DNA of 64,000 bases from Rhabditoides inermis (lineage: Eukaryota > Nematoda > Chromadorea > Rhabditida > Rhabditidae), in assembly GCA_963966185.1 (NCBI GenBank), contig CAWZYM010000456.1:1-64000 (forward strand). The letters are read 5' to 3'. Position 1 is the stretch's first letter. The number at the start of each line of letters is the position of its first letter. The position numbers were made by a program, and so were the translations under genes. Positions 54,485 to 64,000 of this stretch are shown here, one piece after another. The notes below the pieces were generated by a model. It was not told the DNA's origin and did no database searches. It worked only from the letters and a program-made list of their open reading frames with translations.

Positions 54485-55377
54485 ATGACGCACCACCCGA
54501 ACAGCGTGCGCGCTCACCACACCCGCCACTCCGCCGCCGGATCGCCTCGCCACAAGAAGTATGATATTACTGTTTTGTTTCAATATGTGTATGACATGTA
54601 GAATCTAAATCCCAACTGACATCCCTTTTCGCAGATCAATGCGGCACCGCTCGCGGCAGATCATGTCTGAGTGCGCGGCGCGATTCGGCCTCACCCTCAC
54701 CTCGGCCCTCATGATCGCCACCGTCGTCGTAGCCATGGTATGTTTTCGATATAGCGATTCTGGATAAATTATTCAATACGAGTACGAATGGTTTCGAGCT
54801 TCTTTGATTTTGTTTCAATGTCATTACTCTTTATATTTGCGCGAGGATCTGATTTGTAGTTGATGCATTTGCTCAATTACGTGTAGTTGTGCTCTTTGCG
54901 TGTTCAGCGAAGAGTTAGAGTTTTTTCACCACGTGTGGTAGTGGTTCAAGGCTGATGCGTATTATTTGTTGTTGCCGTCTTAAAACTAGTAACGACTCGG
55001 AATCAGTAGCAGCAGACGCTTTCAATTGTATTTGTATTTGTCTGTTGTTACATCTTTATTACACGACCTTTTTTGAGCTGCCGGGTTTCGTGATGTTGTC
55101 CTCGCTGCACGCGATGCATCCGGAGATGCCCAGTGGGTGGAACGCACACGAATGGCTCCTCTACGCCGCCAAGGTCAACAGGGATTCGTTATTTGATAGT
55201 CTGATAACGTTATCGATTATTTGTTTTGATTTCATACTGACAAACTCATTGCAGTCGCTGGCGGTGCTGATCTCGTATGTCTCTTCTCTGATGTTGTACA
55301 GCGACGTCGCCTTCCCTCTCGTCATGTTCGTCTTCGGAGAGATCCTCAAGAGGCACGGATTACTGTATCTTGCTTGA
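54485..55377 (+). CDS. Small membrane protein, possible receptor C-terminal fragment
   Basis: Exons 54485-54558, 54635-54737, 55078-55173 and 55255-55377 join in phase for about 131 aa. A basic start (HHTRHSAAGSPRHKK) leads to hydrophobic segments FGLTLTSALMIATVVVAM, LPGFVMLSSL and SLAVLISYVSSLMLYSD with VAFPLVMFVFGEIL. The pattern recalls the third loop, TM6 and TM7 of nematode peptide receptors, with VFGEILKR in place of an FGxxFR end. Only about 290 bp separates it from gene 3, so there is no room for TM1-TM5: it is truncated or a distinct small protein. An acceptor (ttaccag, 54460) precedes the ATG. A further open exon at 55591-55751 (VRRCPVAFFCHQTP) might belong to it. Confidence 0.4.
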
Positions 55378-55911
55378 TTATGACGTATTTGAATGATCAT
55401 GTTTGAATTGAATAGGAAAGAATTTAAAGAGATACGGGTTACTGTATTACACTTGATGACGTGTTTGAATGTTTGTATCCTTTTTTATTAAGTTTTGTTA
55501 GTTATATACGTTGCTTTACTAGTTCCTACTTATTCTAGTTTCATCGCTAGTTGAAGATACGTGCAATTTATCATATATATCTTTTGCAGGTGCGACGCTG
55601 CCCCGTAGCCTTTTTCTGCCACCAGACGCCCAGCTGTGATCTCTCACTCTCACTTTCATCCGAGCCGGTGACCCGTTTCCTTTCCACAGTACCCCACATT
55701 TATAGCTTTACACCTTACACATTTGCATGTTCACACACGTTTTACATATAATATTTTATTAGATAAATATTCACGAAAACATAGTTTAGTTCGGACATCA
55801 TTGCTGGGTCAACAACAACACGCACAAAGTCACCTGTATCACGTGGGAGGGCAAAGGCAAGAGAAACAGGGTAACAACAACCATCGATCGATCAACAATC
55901 AATAGAACATA

Positions 55912-57141
55912 TTAGAGCTCCTGGTTGGGCTTGACGAGCTTCTCGAGGGTGATGTCGAAGTAGAGGCGCGACTTGCCGGGGATCTGGGGCGGGCGGCCGT
56001 CCTCTCCGTATCCGAGCTCGTACGGGATGATGACGTTCCTGCGCTCGCCCTCGCACATGCCGCTCATGGCGATGTCCATGCCCTTGATCACCTCCTGCAA
56101 ATGGAGAATGGTTAGGGGTTACTGTAGGGCAGCCAGGGTAGTATCATATTGTAGCAGTACTCACTCCGCGGTTGAGCTTGAAGATGAAGGGGGCGTTGCG
56201 GGAGAAGGAGGAGTCGACGAAGGTTCCGTCCTCGAGGTGGAGACGGTACTGCTGGTGGATGGTGTCTCCGTCCTCCGACACACGGCACTTCTCCTTCTCG
56301 ATCTTGTGCGTTTGCTGAAACACGGGCGTGATTGATTGAATCTAATTGATCGATCGATCGATGTTTGATGCACATCGATCGGCTGCTCACCTCGATCACG
56401 ACTCCCTCGGGGGTCTCCCACTTCTCTCCGGGGGTGGGGCGGAAGATGTCGACGAGCTGCACGGTGTAGTACAGCGTCTGGTCCTTCTCGATGCTGTCAC
56501 TGCAAACACAACAATGTTCATCGGCTTAGACAGTCAACAGCAACACATAGCTGACACGGTCAGACCGCACTCGCGAGAGTGCAATCTGGTCGCGTCTGCT
56601 GTAAACAGCCGTGTGTTCTCTGTTCTCTGTGTGTTGTCATCTTCGAACTCACCGCTCGCGTCCCTTGTCTCCGAATCCGAGCTTTCCGGGGATGACGACC
56701 TTCCTCTTCTCTCCGATGCACATGCCAGTCATGGCACGGTCCATTCCGGCGATGACGGCTCCTGTTCCGAGCTTGAACGTGTACCTGTAAGATTATGATT
56801 AGAACCATGACTGTTTTTAGCACGTCGACGCTGTAGGGATGCATTCCATACTTCCAACTCACGGCGTCTTTCCGAAGTTGCTTCCGATCTCGTTTCCGTC
56901 CTTGTCGGAGAGGCGGTAGTACTGGTCGACCGTGTCTCCGGCCTCGGACTTGATCAGGCACTTCTCCGCCTTGATCGGCTTGATGATCTTGATATCAAGA
57001 CCGTCATCGTCCTGTAAGGCATTGATTGATTGATCGGTTTATCGATTTATCGATCGGTTGACTCACGGTCCACTTGAGCTTCTGCTCCTCGGCGGCGACA
57101 CAGAGCGCCACCAGGGCGAGGGTGACGAGAAGTTTAACCAT
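55912..57141 (-). CDS. Secreted/ER double-domain FKBP peptidyl-prolyl isomerase
   Basis: Six exons; about 265 aa. Signal peptide [19 protein letters not shown] (exon 57067-57141). The first FKBP-type domain has [36 protein letters not shown] and [15 protein letters not shown]; the second has [40 protein letters not shown] and [20 protein letters not shown], then [12 protein letters not shown]. It ends NQEL, a KDEL-like tail compatible with ER retention. Two-domain secretory FKBPs with this layout are known in C. elegans (fkb-3 group), where they help collagen and cuticle folding. TATATA lies about 38 nt upstream of the ATG. Confidence 0.93.
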
Positions 57142-57178
57142 CCTGAAAGATCGGGTGTGAAAATAGATAGGAGTTGAA

Positions 57179-57186
57179 CATATATA
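57179..57186 (-). promoter_or_regulatory. TATA box of the FKBP gene
   Basis: Minus strand TATATATG, about 38 nt before the start at 57141; similar spacing to the Gly-rich gene TATA boxes. Confidence 0.6.
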
Positions 57187-58354
57187 GACGAAAACGAAAG
57201 TGACACGTCGGCGTAAACACTGGCACTGCAAGGAGTGTGGAGAAAATGAACACGTGGAAGTGAGAAACGCGAGCGATGCGAGTGAGAGATGGATAGAGTG
57301 GTCATCTCTCTTCCCCCGTAGATGAAAACTGCTACGAGGAGAGGCGAGAGGGCGCAGTCGGCAAAGACGGATACATCGATCTGGATCGAGTGAGTGTTAC
57401 AGTGGAAGTGGAAGAAAGCGGGTCGCGGCGGCTGTTTTTGCTTGCTTGCGCGAGCGAGCGCAGCAGACGCCTCTGCCTATGCAGGCCGTGACTGTAATGG
57501 TCCAAGGGACGGGGATGGAATACGCCCCCTCAAAGAACTGGAATGGGCACCGGTCTGCCTGCTCGGGCCCGAGAAAGTAGGGTCACACTGTCGCAGCCCC
57601 CGCGCGGATAACTGGAATTTCACTCACTGGATTCCGAGGGGTCACTCATTCAACGTTCTTGAATGTGAATGAACACTGATCACGCAAGGTCAAATGGAAA
57701 GTCAAGTCACTAACACTATCGAATTATTCAGGAGTGGGAGAGAACATTTTGTCAACGTCCCAAACGACTGGCAGAATTTACTTGGATAACGATGCTAGAC
57801 TGGTTACGAGGAACCGGATCAAGTTTCGATTGGATTAGATCCTCGATGTTTTGCGTAAGAAAGAAGACATGGTTATGGGGGATGGGGTGATAGAACGTAC
57901 ACGAACATGTCTGCTTATAGAAATAAGAAATAGGAGAGGACCTATTGGTCCAAGCAACCGAGAGCAGAGTGGGTTGGGCGGGTCGAGGCTGAATGTGTGG
58001 ATATCAGCGCTGCATCTGGGGCCGAGGTCATCTGCAGCTAGAGAGGCGAGGGAGTGTGTCAGATCCAGAGACGCCGGGAGATACAAGTGAGAAGACGCCT
58101 CTGCTGTAATTGCGAGACGCCCGCTTCTGGCCTGGATGTTTATGATTGGAGATCAAGTCGTAAACATAAAAGCCGTTAGGCAATGAGGCGATGAGCTGTT
58201 TATTCACAAAGGGAAAGGGCATATACACTGCGGCAAGAGACAAATGTCTAACTGGGACTAAACGTGTGTGATTGAGATTTGAATATGCAAATACATCGAA
58301 ACATTGGCAAGGTAGTGATGTGAAACAATAACAATATAGGATAACTGCACTTGT
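57187..58354. other. Intergenic between FKBP and tetraspanin
   Basis: No gene supported. Open frames at 57394-57672 and 57851-58090 have no splice or domain context. The right end is the tetraspanin 3' flank. Confidence 0.5.
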
Positions 58355-58571
58355 TTAGTAGTAATGCAGCATCTCGATTTTGATTCGGCGGAAGAGAACG
58401 ATGCCGAGCACTATGCCGGCAATCTGGAAATTGTTAAATCCAATGAAATTTATTGAAAATTAGATTACCTGGAGAGATATGAGTATCGACAATATGGCGA
58501 ACACTGCCGAGTATTGGACGCGATTGTGCTCGAAGGCGTGCTTGAGACAACCCTGAATTTATTTTGATAGA

Positions 58572-58611
<40 letters not shown>

Positions 58612-61309
58612 TTCACTCACCTCCCGCGTAGAAGCAGAGACAAAAGCGCCATGCACACGACGAAATTACAATACACTGTACTCTGTACAAATATGATGCA
58701 AGGCGAGATGGGATCAGAATATGTCGTCATCGGTTGTGATGGAATCGCATAGCCAGAAGGCCACGATTATTCCGAACACCTGGAATGAGGACATGCCAAT
58801 TTCGACCGGATACAAGCAATCCATTCAAACCTGAATGAGTGCGATGAAGACGACTGTCCAGGCGACTATCTTGAAGTGCAGTGTGACTTCTTGGAACGAC
58901 TCGACGATCCGGTCGTAGCAGCCCTTCACACGACACAACATGATAGAGGTACAGAAAGCGAACGTTACATTGGGTGCATGCTAGCGTTACTGCCATCACT
59001 TCCATCATGCAAATCCATTTGTAATTGCCATGATGGATGCACTTTTCTTACAAGTCAATACATTTGGAAAAGATGCATAATACGTTTGTGAATCCAGTGA
59101 TGTTTCAACGTTTCGTTACGACTCACGTTGTTATACCGGCTGATGGCGGGACAGCTGGGCATGAGGCGACCATGTTGGTCGGGCGGGCAGCAGGCTGGAG
59201 GGAAGAGGTGCTTCTTCTTGGTCAAGTGGTACCAGCCTGGGAAAGGCGCGAGGTTCATTGTGTGAACGTGCATATCTTTTTTATAGATTTATTGTATGAA
59301 CTGAGCATGCCTGTCATTAAATGACATGCATGCAAGTTTCATGAACATACATGTCCATTCAAAATCTAATGCAGAGCTGTATTCATGTCTCCCACCTGAT
59401 TCGTTGAACTCTCCCTTGACAGAGTCGACGCCGCAGCACGATTTCTGCAATTGCTCGCAGATTAGCGCCGTCCCTCTGTTATGCGATCTCTCGGGGGCTC
59501 AGTCTCCCAAATCGCATTTCGGATCGCGCCTCATTTGCGCGCATGCCAAATGAGAGACCCATCAGACCAGTCATATTCGGGAATAACGAATGTGGAGATT
59601 TTGAATTGTGGTTGATGTATCCTAATCATTCGTAGCAATCGTAGGAAAATGGAAGTACTGGTCGAAAACACACCTCTATCATGATCTTGTCCCACGCTGC
59701 CTTGACGAGAAAGTCGTCCTTGTTCTTACTCCGACTCCGCGCCCCGTCTGTTCCGTTGTACATCTTCAGAGAGGAACGGAGAATCCCGCGGAAGTCTTTC
59801 TCGAACTGCAAAATGGGTCATTTCTTCAACTTCCTTACGAAGTATTATCGATCAACATATATTTTCTGCAAAAAAATAAACAACGTATATAACCACAATT
59901 TTTTTCAGAACATGCATTTCTTATTGTGAGTTTGATAATGAAATGCTTTTCGCTATTTAATGAAAACTATTGAAAGTTATTTTTTGAGGATAATGTGTTT
60001 CATTCATGTGTGTAGTTATTACGATTCTGTCAGTGTGATGTCTTTTCAACTTGCTCAGCTAGCTTATTATAATATATTTGTTTGAGTCCAGAACATAATA
60101 TGGCACATAGTAAACATACATAACACACATAACTCGAGTAAACATACCATGTGGCTGTGCATTGCTGCGTAAATGGCCGCCGCGATTTCCGTCGCAAGAA
60201 TCACCATCAAGCATGTGGCGTACTGCAAACAAGAACACAATGAAATGTGAGCCGTGTCACTCACGCAGCACAGTAGTGGCCTCCATTCCTTGGCAGCTCC
60301 ACAGCAGCCTAGAAAGGCGACGAATATGACGACCAGGCCTCCCACGAGCAGTACGTAGCCGATCTGTCGCACGGCTGTCGGCTTGGTCGCCTACGAAGAA
60401 AGTACGTTATGTAACATAGGTGTCTCTGACTAGTGTCTCAAAAATTGATGTTTCAACGGTTCTTTGCCAATATTTGATATGTGTGTAGTCGGGTGTACTG
60501 CTACTGCAGGCGAGCCCATGATATGGAACACGTGTCGCGTCATAACTTTCTCTTGGCTGTTCCCTCGCTTCAATAACAACACTGTGTAATGGTGGTGTCC
60601 GCCTCGATAGCGAGAGTGGGCTTTTTCTTCCTTGGAAGACATTCATAACCGCTCTTGTTCCTACAAGCTTGCCGAGTTCTTTTGATCTCTGAGAGGTGAT
60701 GAGGGCAATTCATTTGCGGATTCGCCATTCAATCAACGGACACCCTCAACCATCAACCTGGGTATTACAACCTGGGCGATGCGGGCAAGAAAGAGACAGC
60801 ATAGGTACGGGGAGCAGTCGCTGCAATAGCCATACTTCCAGAACAGACGAGTATCACAACAATGGATGAATGACAAACAGAGAGGAAGTATCATTAACGT
60901 TGACTGAGTGTGTCGGTTTGAGATGTGGCATGGTCAAATTAGACACCGTTTTTGACTACTCACCAGATCCCTGAGTCCCTCGTCCTTTTCGTAGCCCTGC
61001 ACTTTTGCAGTGGCGGCTGCCAAGCTGTCTACGGCATACCTGCAACGCTGTCTCTTGTTTCGCCCCCCCCCCCTCTCCCCCTCTCTTTCAGAAAAAGTTG
61101 CGTGCCATCCAGAGTCAAATGAATCGCAAAAAGTCGTGACGCTCACTTGTCGAGGACGAGCCAAATTCCAATGCCGACGCAGATGATTCCACAGAGCTGA
61201 ATGGGCGATTGCGTCAGTCCGCGTGACTCAACCCGAAACCCACCAGAAAGACGAGGTTGAACACGAAGAGCGAGAATTTGAGCGCCCGCGCGCCACAGCT
61301 CAACGCCAT
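58355..61309 (-). CDS. Tetraspanin with two candidate alternative C-terminal cassettes
   Basis: Starts MALSCGARALKFSLFVFN (61244-61309) and continues LCGIICVGIGIWLVLDK (61147-61196), YAVDSLAAATAKVQGYEK, then TM2 with GYVLLVGGLVVIFVAF and the family loop GCCGAAKEWRPLLCC, TM3 CLMVILATEIAAAIYAAM, and the large loop with CCGVDS, PPACCPP and SCPA cysteines. After the exon ending SRYNN two cassettes follow in the same phase. The proximal one (about 58920-58714) reads GCYDRIVESFQ, TM4 KIVAWTVVFIALIQVFGIIV and ends TTDDDIF. The distal one (58469-58552 plus 58355-58423) reads GCLKHAFEHNR, AVFAILSILISLQ, IAGIVLGIVLF and ends IEMLHYY. Tetraspanins organise membrane microdomains; the two ends would give different TM4 and cytosolic tails. 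Confidence 0.92.
58571..58609. repeat. (GA)n array beside the distal tetraspanin cassette
   Basis: About 38 bp of GA in the intron just upstream (minus strand) of the distal GCLKHA cassette, reading as a pyrimidine tract in the transcript. Confidence 0.9.
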
Positions 61310-62512
61310 TAGAGCTCAGTCGGTCAGATCGATATCCGAAGCATGGATCCGATGAATGGTAGTAGTGTGTTGTGAGTGATTAGGGATAGCCGGGTTGGCA
61401 GTGCGGGTGAGAGGGGGGGGGGATAAACAGCCTAGCCGGAGGGCGAGTGGGCGGCGCTTGGCTCAGGCTCGCCGGATGACCAACGGGCGACGGGTGACTC
61501 GATTATGATGTGAAATTCGGACGGCGGCTGATGATGACGGGATTTTCCTATTAGACAAGGATATTGGAGATCATTACATTCATTTATCCACAATTAAATT
61601 ATGTTTACGTTTACATCCAGTCATCCAGTGAATGAAGACAATAAGTTGAGTGACCTGAACAATGATGTCTTGATGGCGTCTTATTATTCATCAAACACCA
61701 ATAATCATCATTTCATCATGCTATCACCCGCTTGTCATTTGGATAAGAGGGAGATGGGGAGAGAGAGGAGTGGATGATTGCGTGTTTTGTTGCATTTGCG
61801 CGGCTTGTCTTCTATGCCATCCAATCCACACTCTCCCGGAAGTGAGCCGCCTCCCAACAAGGGAAGAGAGTATCGGCGACAGCTGGGGATGCCATCACAT
61901 GCTGACTCATGGCATGTCCAAGACAAGAATCACACGTCGTTGTAACAATAGTATACGAGGATGATGTTGAAATGAAATCACAGGTGTCCTTCTGATTCAT
62001 GTGATGCTGGGAGATACTAGAAATGTTTTGGAGAAAAACTTTGTGAAATTGTCTCCAATCGTACTTTGAATCATATGACGACAATGTGTTCGGTGGTTTG
62101 TGAGGTCATTGGATCGAGTATGAATGTATGACTCTAAAAAAGACTGCGTCGCATTTCCGAAATGACGTGTGCTCAAAAAAATGACGATGCGCAAATATGT
62201 CTAGTGAGCGGGGAGAAAGAGAGAGAGAGAGTGAGCACCATATTTGAGCGTATTCAAGAGAGTAATCGCATTTGCCTTGGATTTGCACTTTTAATCCGAT
62301 CAAGAATCAATCCCGACTCAAATTGTGTCGTCAGCTCCTGTTATCAATTGGGATGTGTTCATTTCATTCAAAATGGAGCCGCTTGTGGAAATTGAAACGT
62401 TCGAGGAAAACATCCACACTCTGATTCATCAATCGACCACATGTTTTTATGTGGTCCATTATTCGGTCGGCGATGCGTGTGTGGTTTGATATCGTGAGAA
62501 TGAGGGGGGGGG

Positions 62513-62563
<51 letters not shown>

Positions 62564-62690
62564 GGTGCGTTCACAAGTTCATTCAATGATCGTTCTTGAT
62601 TCTCTGTTCGTCTTCTTGTCACCGCGACTGTCCGTTGTGACTTTCACATGACAATGCATTCCATTACACCTATTTTCGGCCGCGAGCCCA
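61310..62690. other. Intergenic, tetraspanin 5' flank
   Basis: No gene supported. Contains a (GA)n array at about 62510-62563 after a G run. Otherwise unremarkable. Confidence 0.5.
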
Positions 62691-62987
62691 TCTATCACTT
62701 GTCTTTGAATGTCTTTGAGTCGCCACCGCATGCCAACCCGATTGTATCAATGCAGTGAGTGACCGGCCGGATAGTGACCGTCTGCCGCCGTCTCTCACTC
62801 CCGATCAGCTGATCGATAGTGACGCCATTCCGGGGTGGCGGTCTGGCGGTGGATGCTATTGGCTGCTGACCTCCCGCGAAGTCTCGCCTCGCTGTCTGCT
62901 TCTCTGGCGATCGCGCGCTCTCTCGCTCCTCTCTGTCTCGCCACGCGCTCACTCTCTCGCCCCTCCCACCTCCAGGAGATACCGGGT
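62691..62987 (+). promoter_or_regulatory. Promoter/5' UTR exon of the right-edge gene
   Basis: GC-rich block with an ATTGG box (about 62860) ending at a donor-like CCGG/GTGAGAG junction (about 62987). It could be spliced to the acceptor at 63356, one base before the ATG at 63358; spliced-leader addition is the alternative. Confidence 0.4.
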
Positions 62988-63179
62988 GAGAGGGGCGAGT
63001 GGCGGTATAGCTGTTTTCTGTTTTGAGTTGTTTTCTGTTGACCTGCTGTTGTTATTCGAGTGTGGGGACCAACCACTACTGTTTGTGTGTGTTTGGATTG
63101 ACGGCTTGTTTAAATTCGCCACATGCGGGGCGACACCATGTGATTGAGATGAAAATGCATTGATCACATTCCTTCTCTC

Positions 63180-63180
63180 C

Positions 63181-63238
<58 letters not shown>
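63180..63238 (+). repeat. (CT)n microsatellite
   Basis: About 58 bp of pure CT, some 120 bp before the first coding exon of the right-edge gene. Confidence 0.95.
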
Positions 63239-63240
<2 letters not shown>

Positions 63241-63357
63241 CATCGTCGCTAACCTAATCGTGTCAATGGGATGGTCTTTGAAAGTCGATATATGTGTATT
63301 GATGTTGTGAAGTCGGTGACAAGTGTGTCTACGGGATTCCTATTGTTCGTTTTCAGT

Positions 63358-64000
63358 ATGTTGGAACTGTTGGGTTCTCTGTTAGCCATCTACGGGAGTG
63401 TTCTATTCGGGGCCGTTCTGTCCACCATAGTGCTTATCCTGTGTGGATGGAGCTGGGGCCAGCTGCCTCACCTGTATCTCGGAGGAGTCAGGTGAGTACA
63501 ACCCTAAATAGTATTATGTGTGTAGTTTACTAACATGGTAGTCGCGAATTGAGTCCCACGCAGTAAATTAATGGGTTGCAACTTTGGGGGTCGAATTGTA
63601 CACAGTTCATACACTTATGATGGCTAATGAATGTTATTTTCAGGAGGCTGCAGTCTTTCTTTCCCCCAGTGTACCCCAAGTGTGAGGCTGGCACTCTGTG
63701 GCCAGGATCTATCAAGAAGGTATGTATTCAAATTTAAATTCCGTATATTTAATCAATGTGCCTATTATGGCCTATTTCACTTTCTATAGTCAGTTGTTCG
63801 TCTATCAAATCTTATCATAAGTATCAGACGGCTGGCGTGTTTTGATAAGTGCCCTGATAACTGTAGATGTTTAGTTTTTACCAGCCCACCTGGTAAACGG
63901 GTGATGTTTTTAGCGGGTTTGAGAACTGATCAATGATTTTATTGGATTCTGGACAAGAAGTGAAATCGTGAAAACAAACCTTCTCCAATATTCATGGAGA
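63358..64000 (+). CDS. N-terminal part of an unrecognised membrane protein (cut by window edge)
   Basis: The acceptor ttttcag ends at 63356 and the ATG is at 63358. Exon 63358-63491 encodes MLELLGSLLAIYGSVLFGAV, a hydrophobic STIVLILCGW stretch and QLPHLYLGGVR. Exon 63644-63719 continues in phase with RLQSFFPPVYPKCEAGTLWP and ends KK at a GTATG donor. One or two membrane helices lie at the start. I do not recognise the family. The remaining sequence to 64000 is intron. Confidence 0.6.

Overview
The window is animal nuclear DNA, most likely from a nematode or a close relative. Genes are cut into many small exons by short GT-AG introns whose acceptors usually read (t)ttcag. Two genes have such an acceptor 1-2 nt before the start codon, as expected for spliced-leader trans-splicing or a spliced 5' UTR. 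There is a secreted double-FKBP of the kind known from nematodes, a nematode-style set of membrane proteins, and (GA)n/(CT)n arrays in many introns. No rRNA, convincing tRNA, CRISPR array or prokaryotic operon was seen. All gene models come from reading splice sites and checking phase by eye.

Left part (0-10 kb): two divergent paralogs of an unassigned multi-pass membrane protein (189-1850 plus, 8452-9849 minus) flank an ABHD1/3-like alpha/beta hydrolase. VPS33B, the Sec1/Munc18-type endolysosomal tethering factor, apparently lies inside the hydrolase's first intron on the same strand.

Centre (10-47 kb): a cluster of three minus-strand, two-pass membrane guanylate cyclases. Each has a nitrate/nitrite-sensor (NIT)-like extracellular region: GC1 10212-19758, GC2 20704-28782, GC3 36964-40935. 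GC2 and GC3 are a recent duplication that includes the 5' flank. Two BTB-BACK-Kelch genes (30712-35690 plus; 43802-47068 minus) are interleaved with them. GC3 has lost the exon carrying KVETIG and has a roughly 275-bp hexanucleotide array in its place. GC1 and GC2 each host a Penelope-like retroelement with an N-terminal GIY-YIG nuclease, a CxC motif and a C-terminal reverse transcriptase, which is the Naiad-type permuted order. Both elements carry a conserved hammerhead-core-like RNA motif about 290 nt after the stop codon. The paralogous copies supply empty sites for Naiad 2, two MITEs and a hAT-like MITE. A perfect 120-bp inverted repeat rewrites the C-terminus of the second Kelch gene.

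Right part (47-64 kb): three tandem genes for secreted glycine-rich proteins ending in a DUF5648-like domain, each with a TATA box about 30-40 nt before the ATG, and two of them with a (GA)n array further upstream. Next come a small two-to-three-helix membrane protein (possible receptor fragment), the secreted FKBP, a tetraspanin with two candidate alternative fourth-helix/tail cassettes, and the 5' end of an unrecognised membrane protein running off the right edge.

The most unusual features are the NIT-cyclase cluster and its decayed third copy, the hammerhead-like motif in both Naiad-type elements, complementary GA/CT arrays flanking single cyclase exons, and perfect inverted repeats that look like template-switch products.
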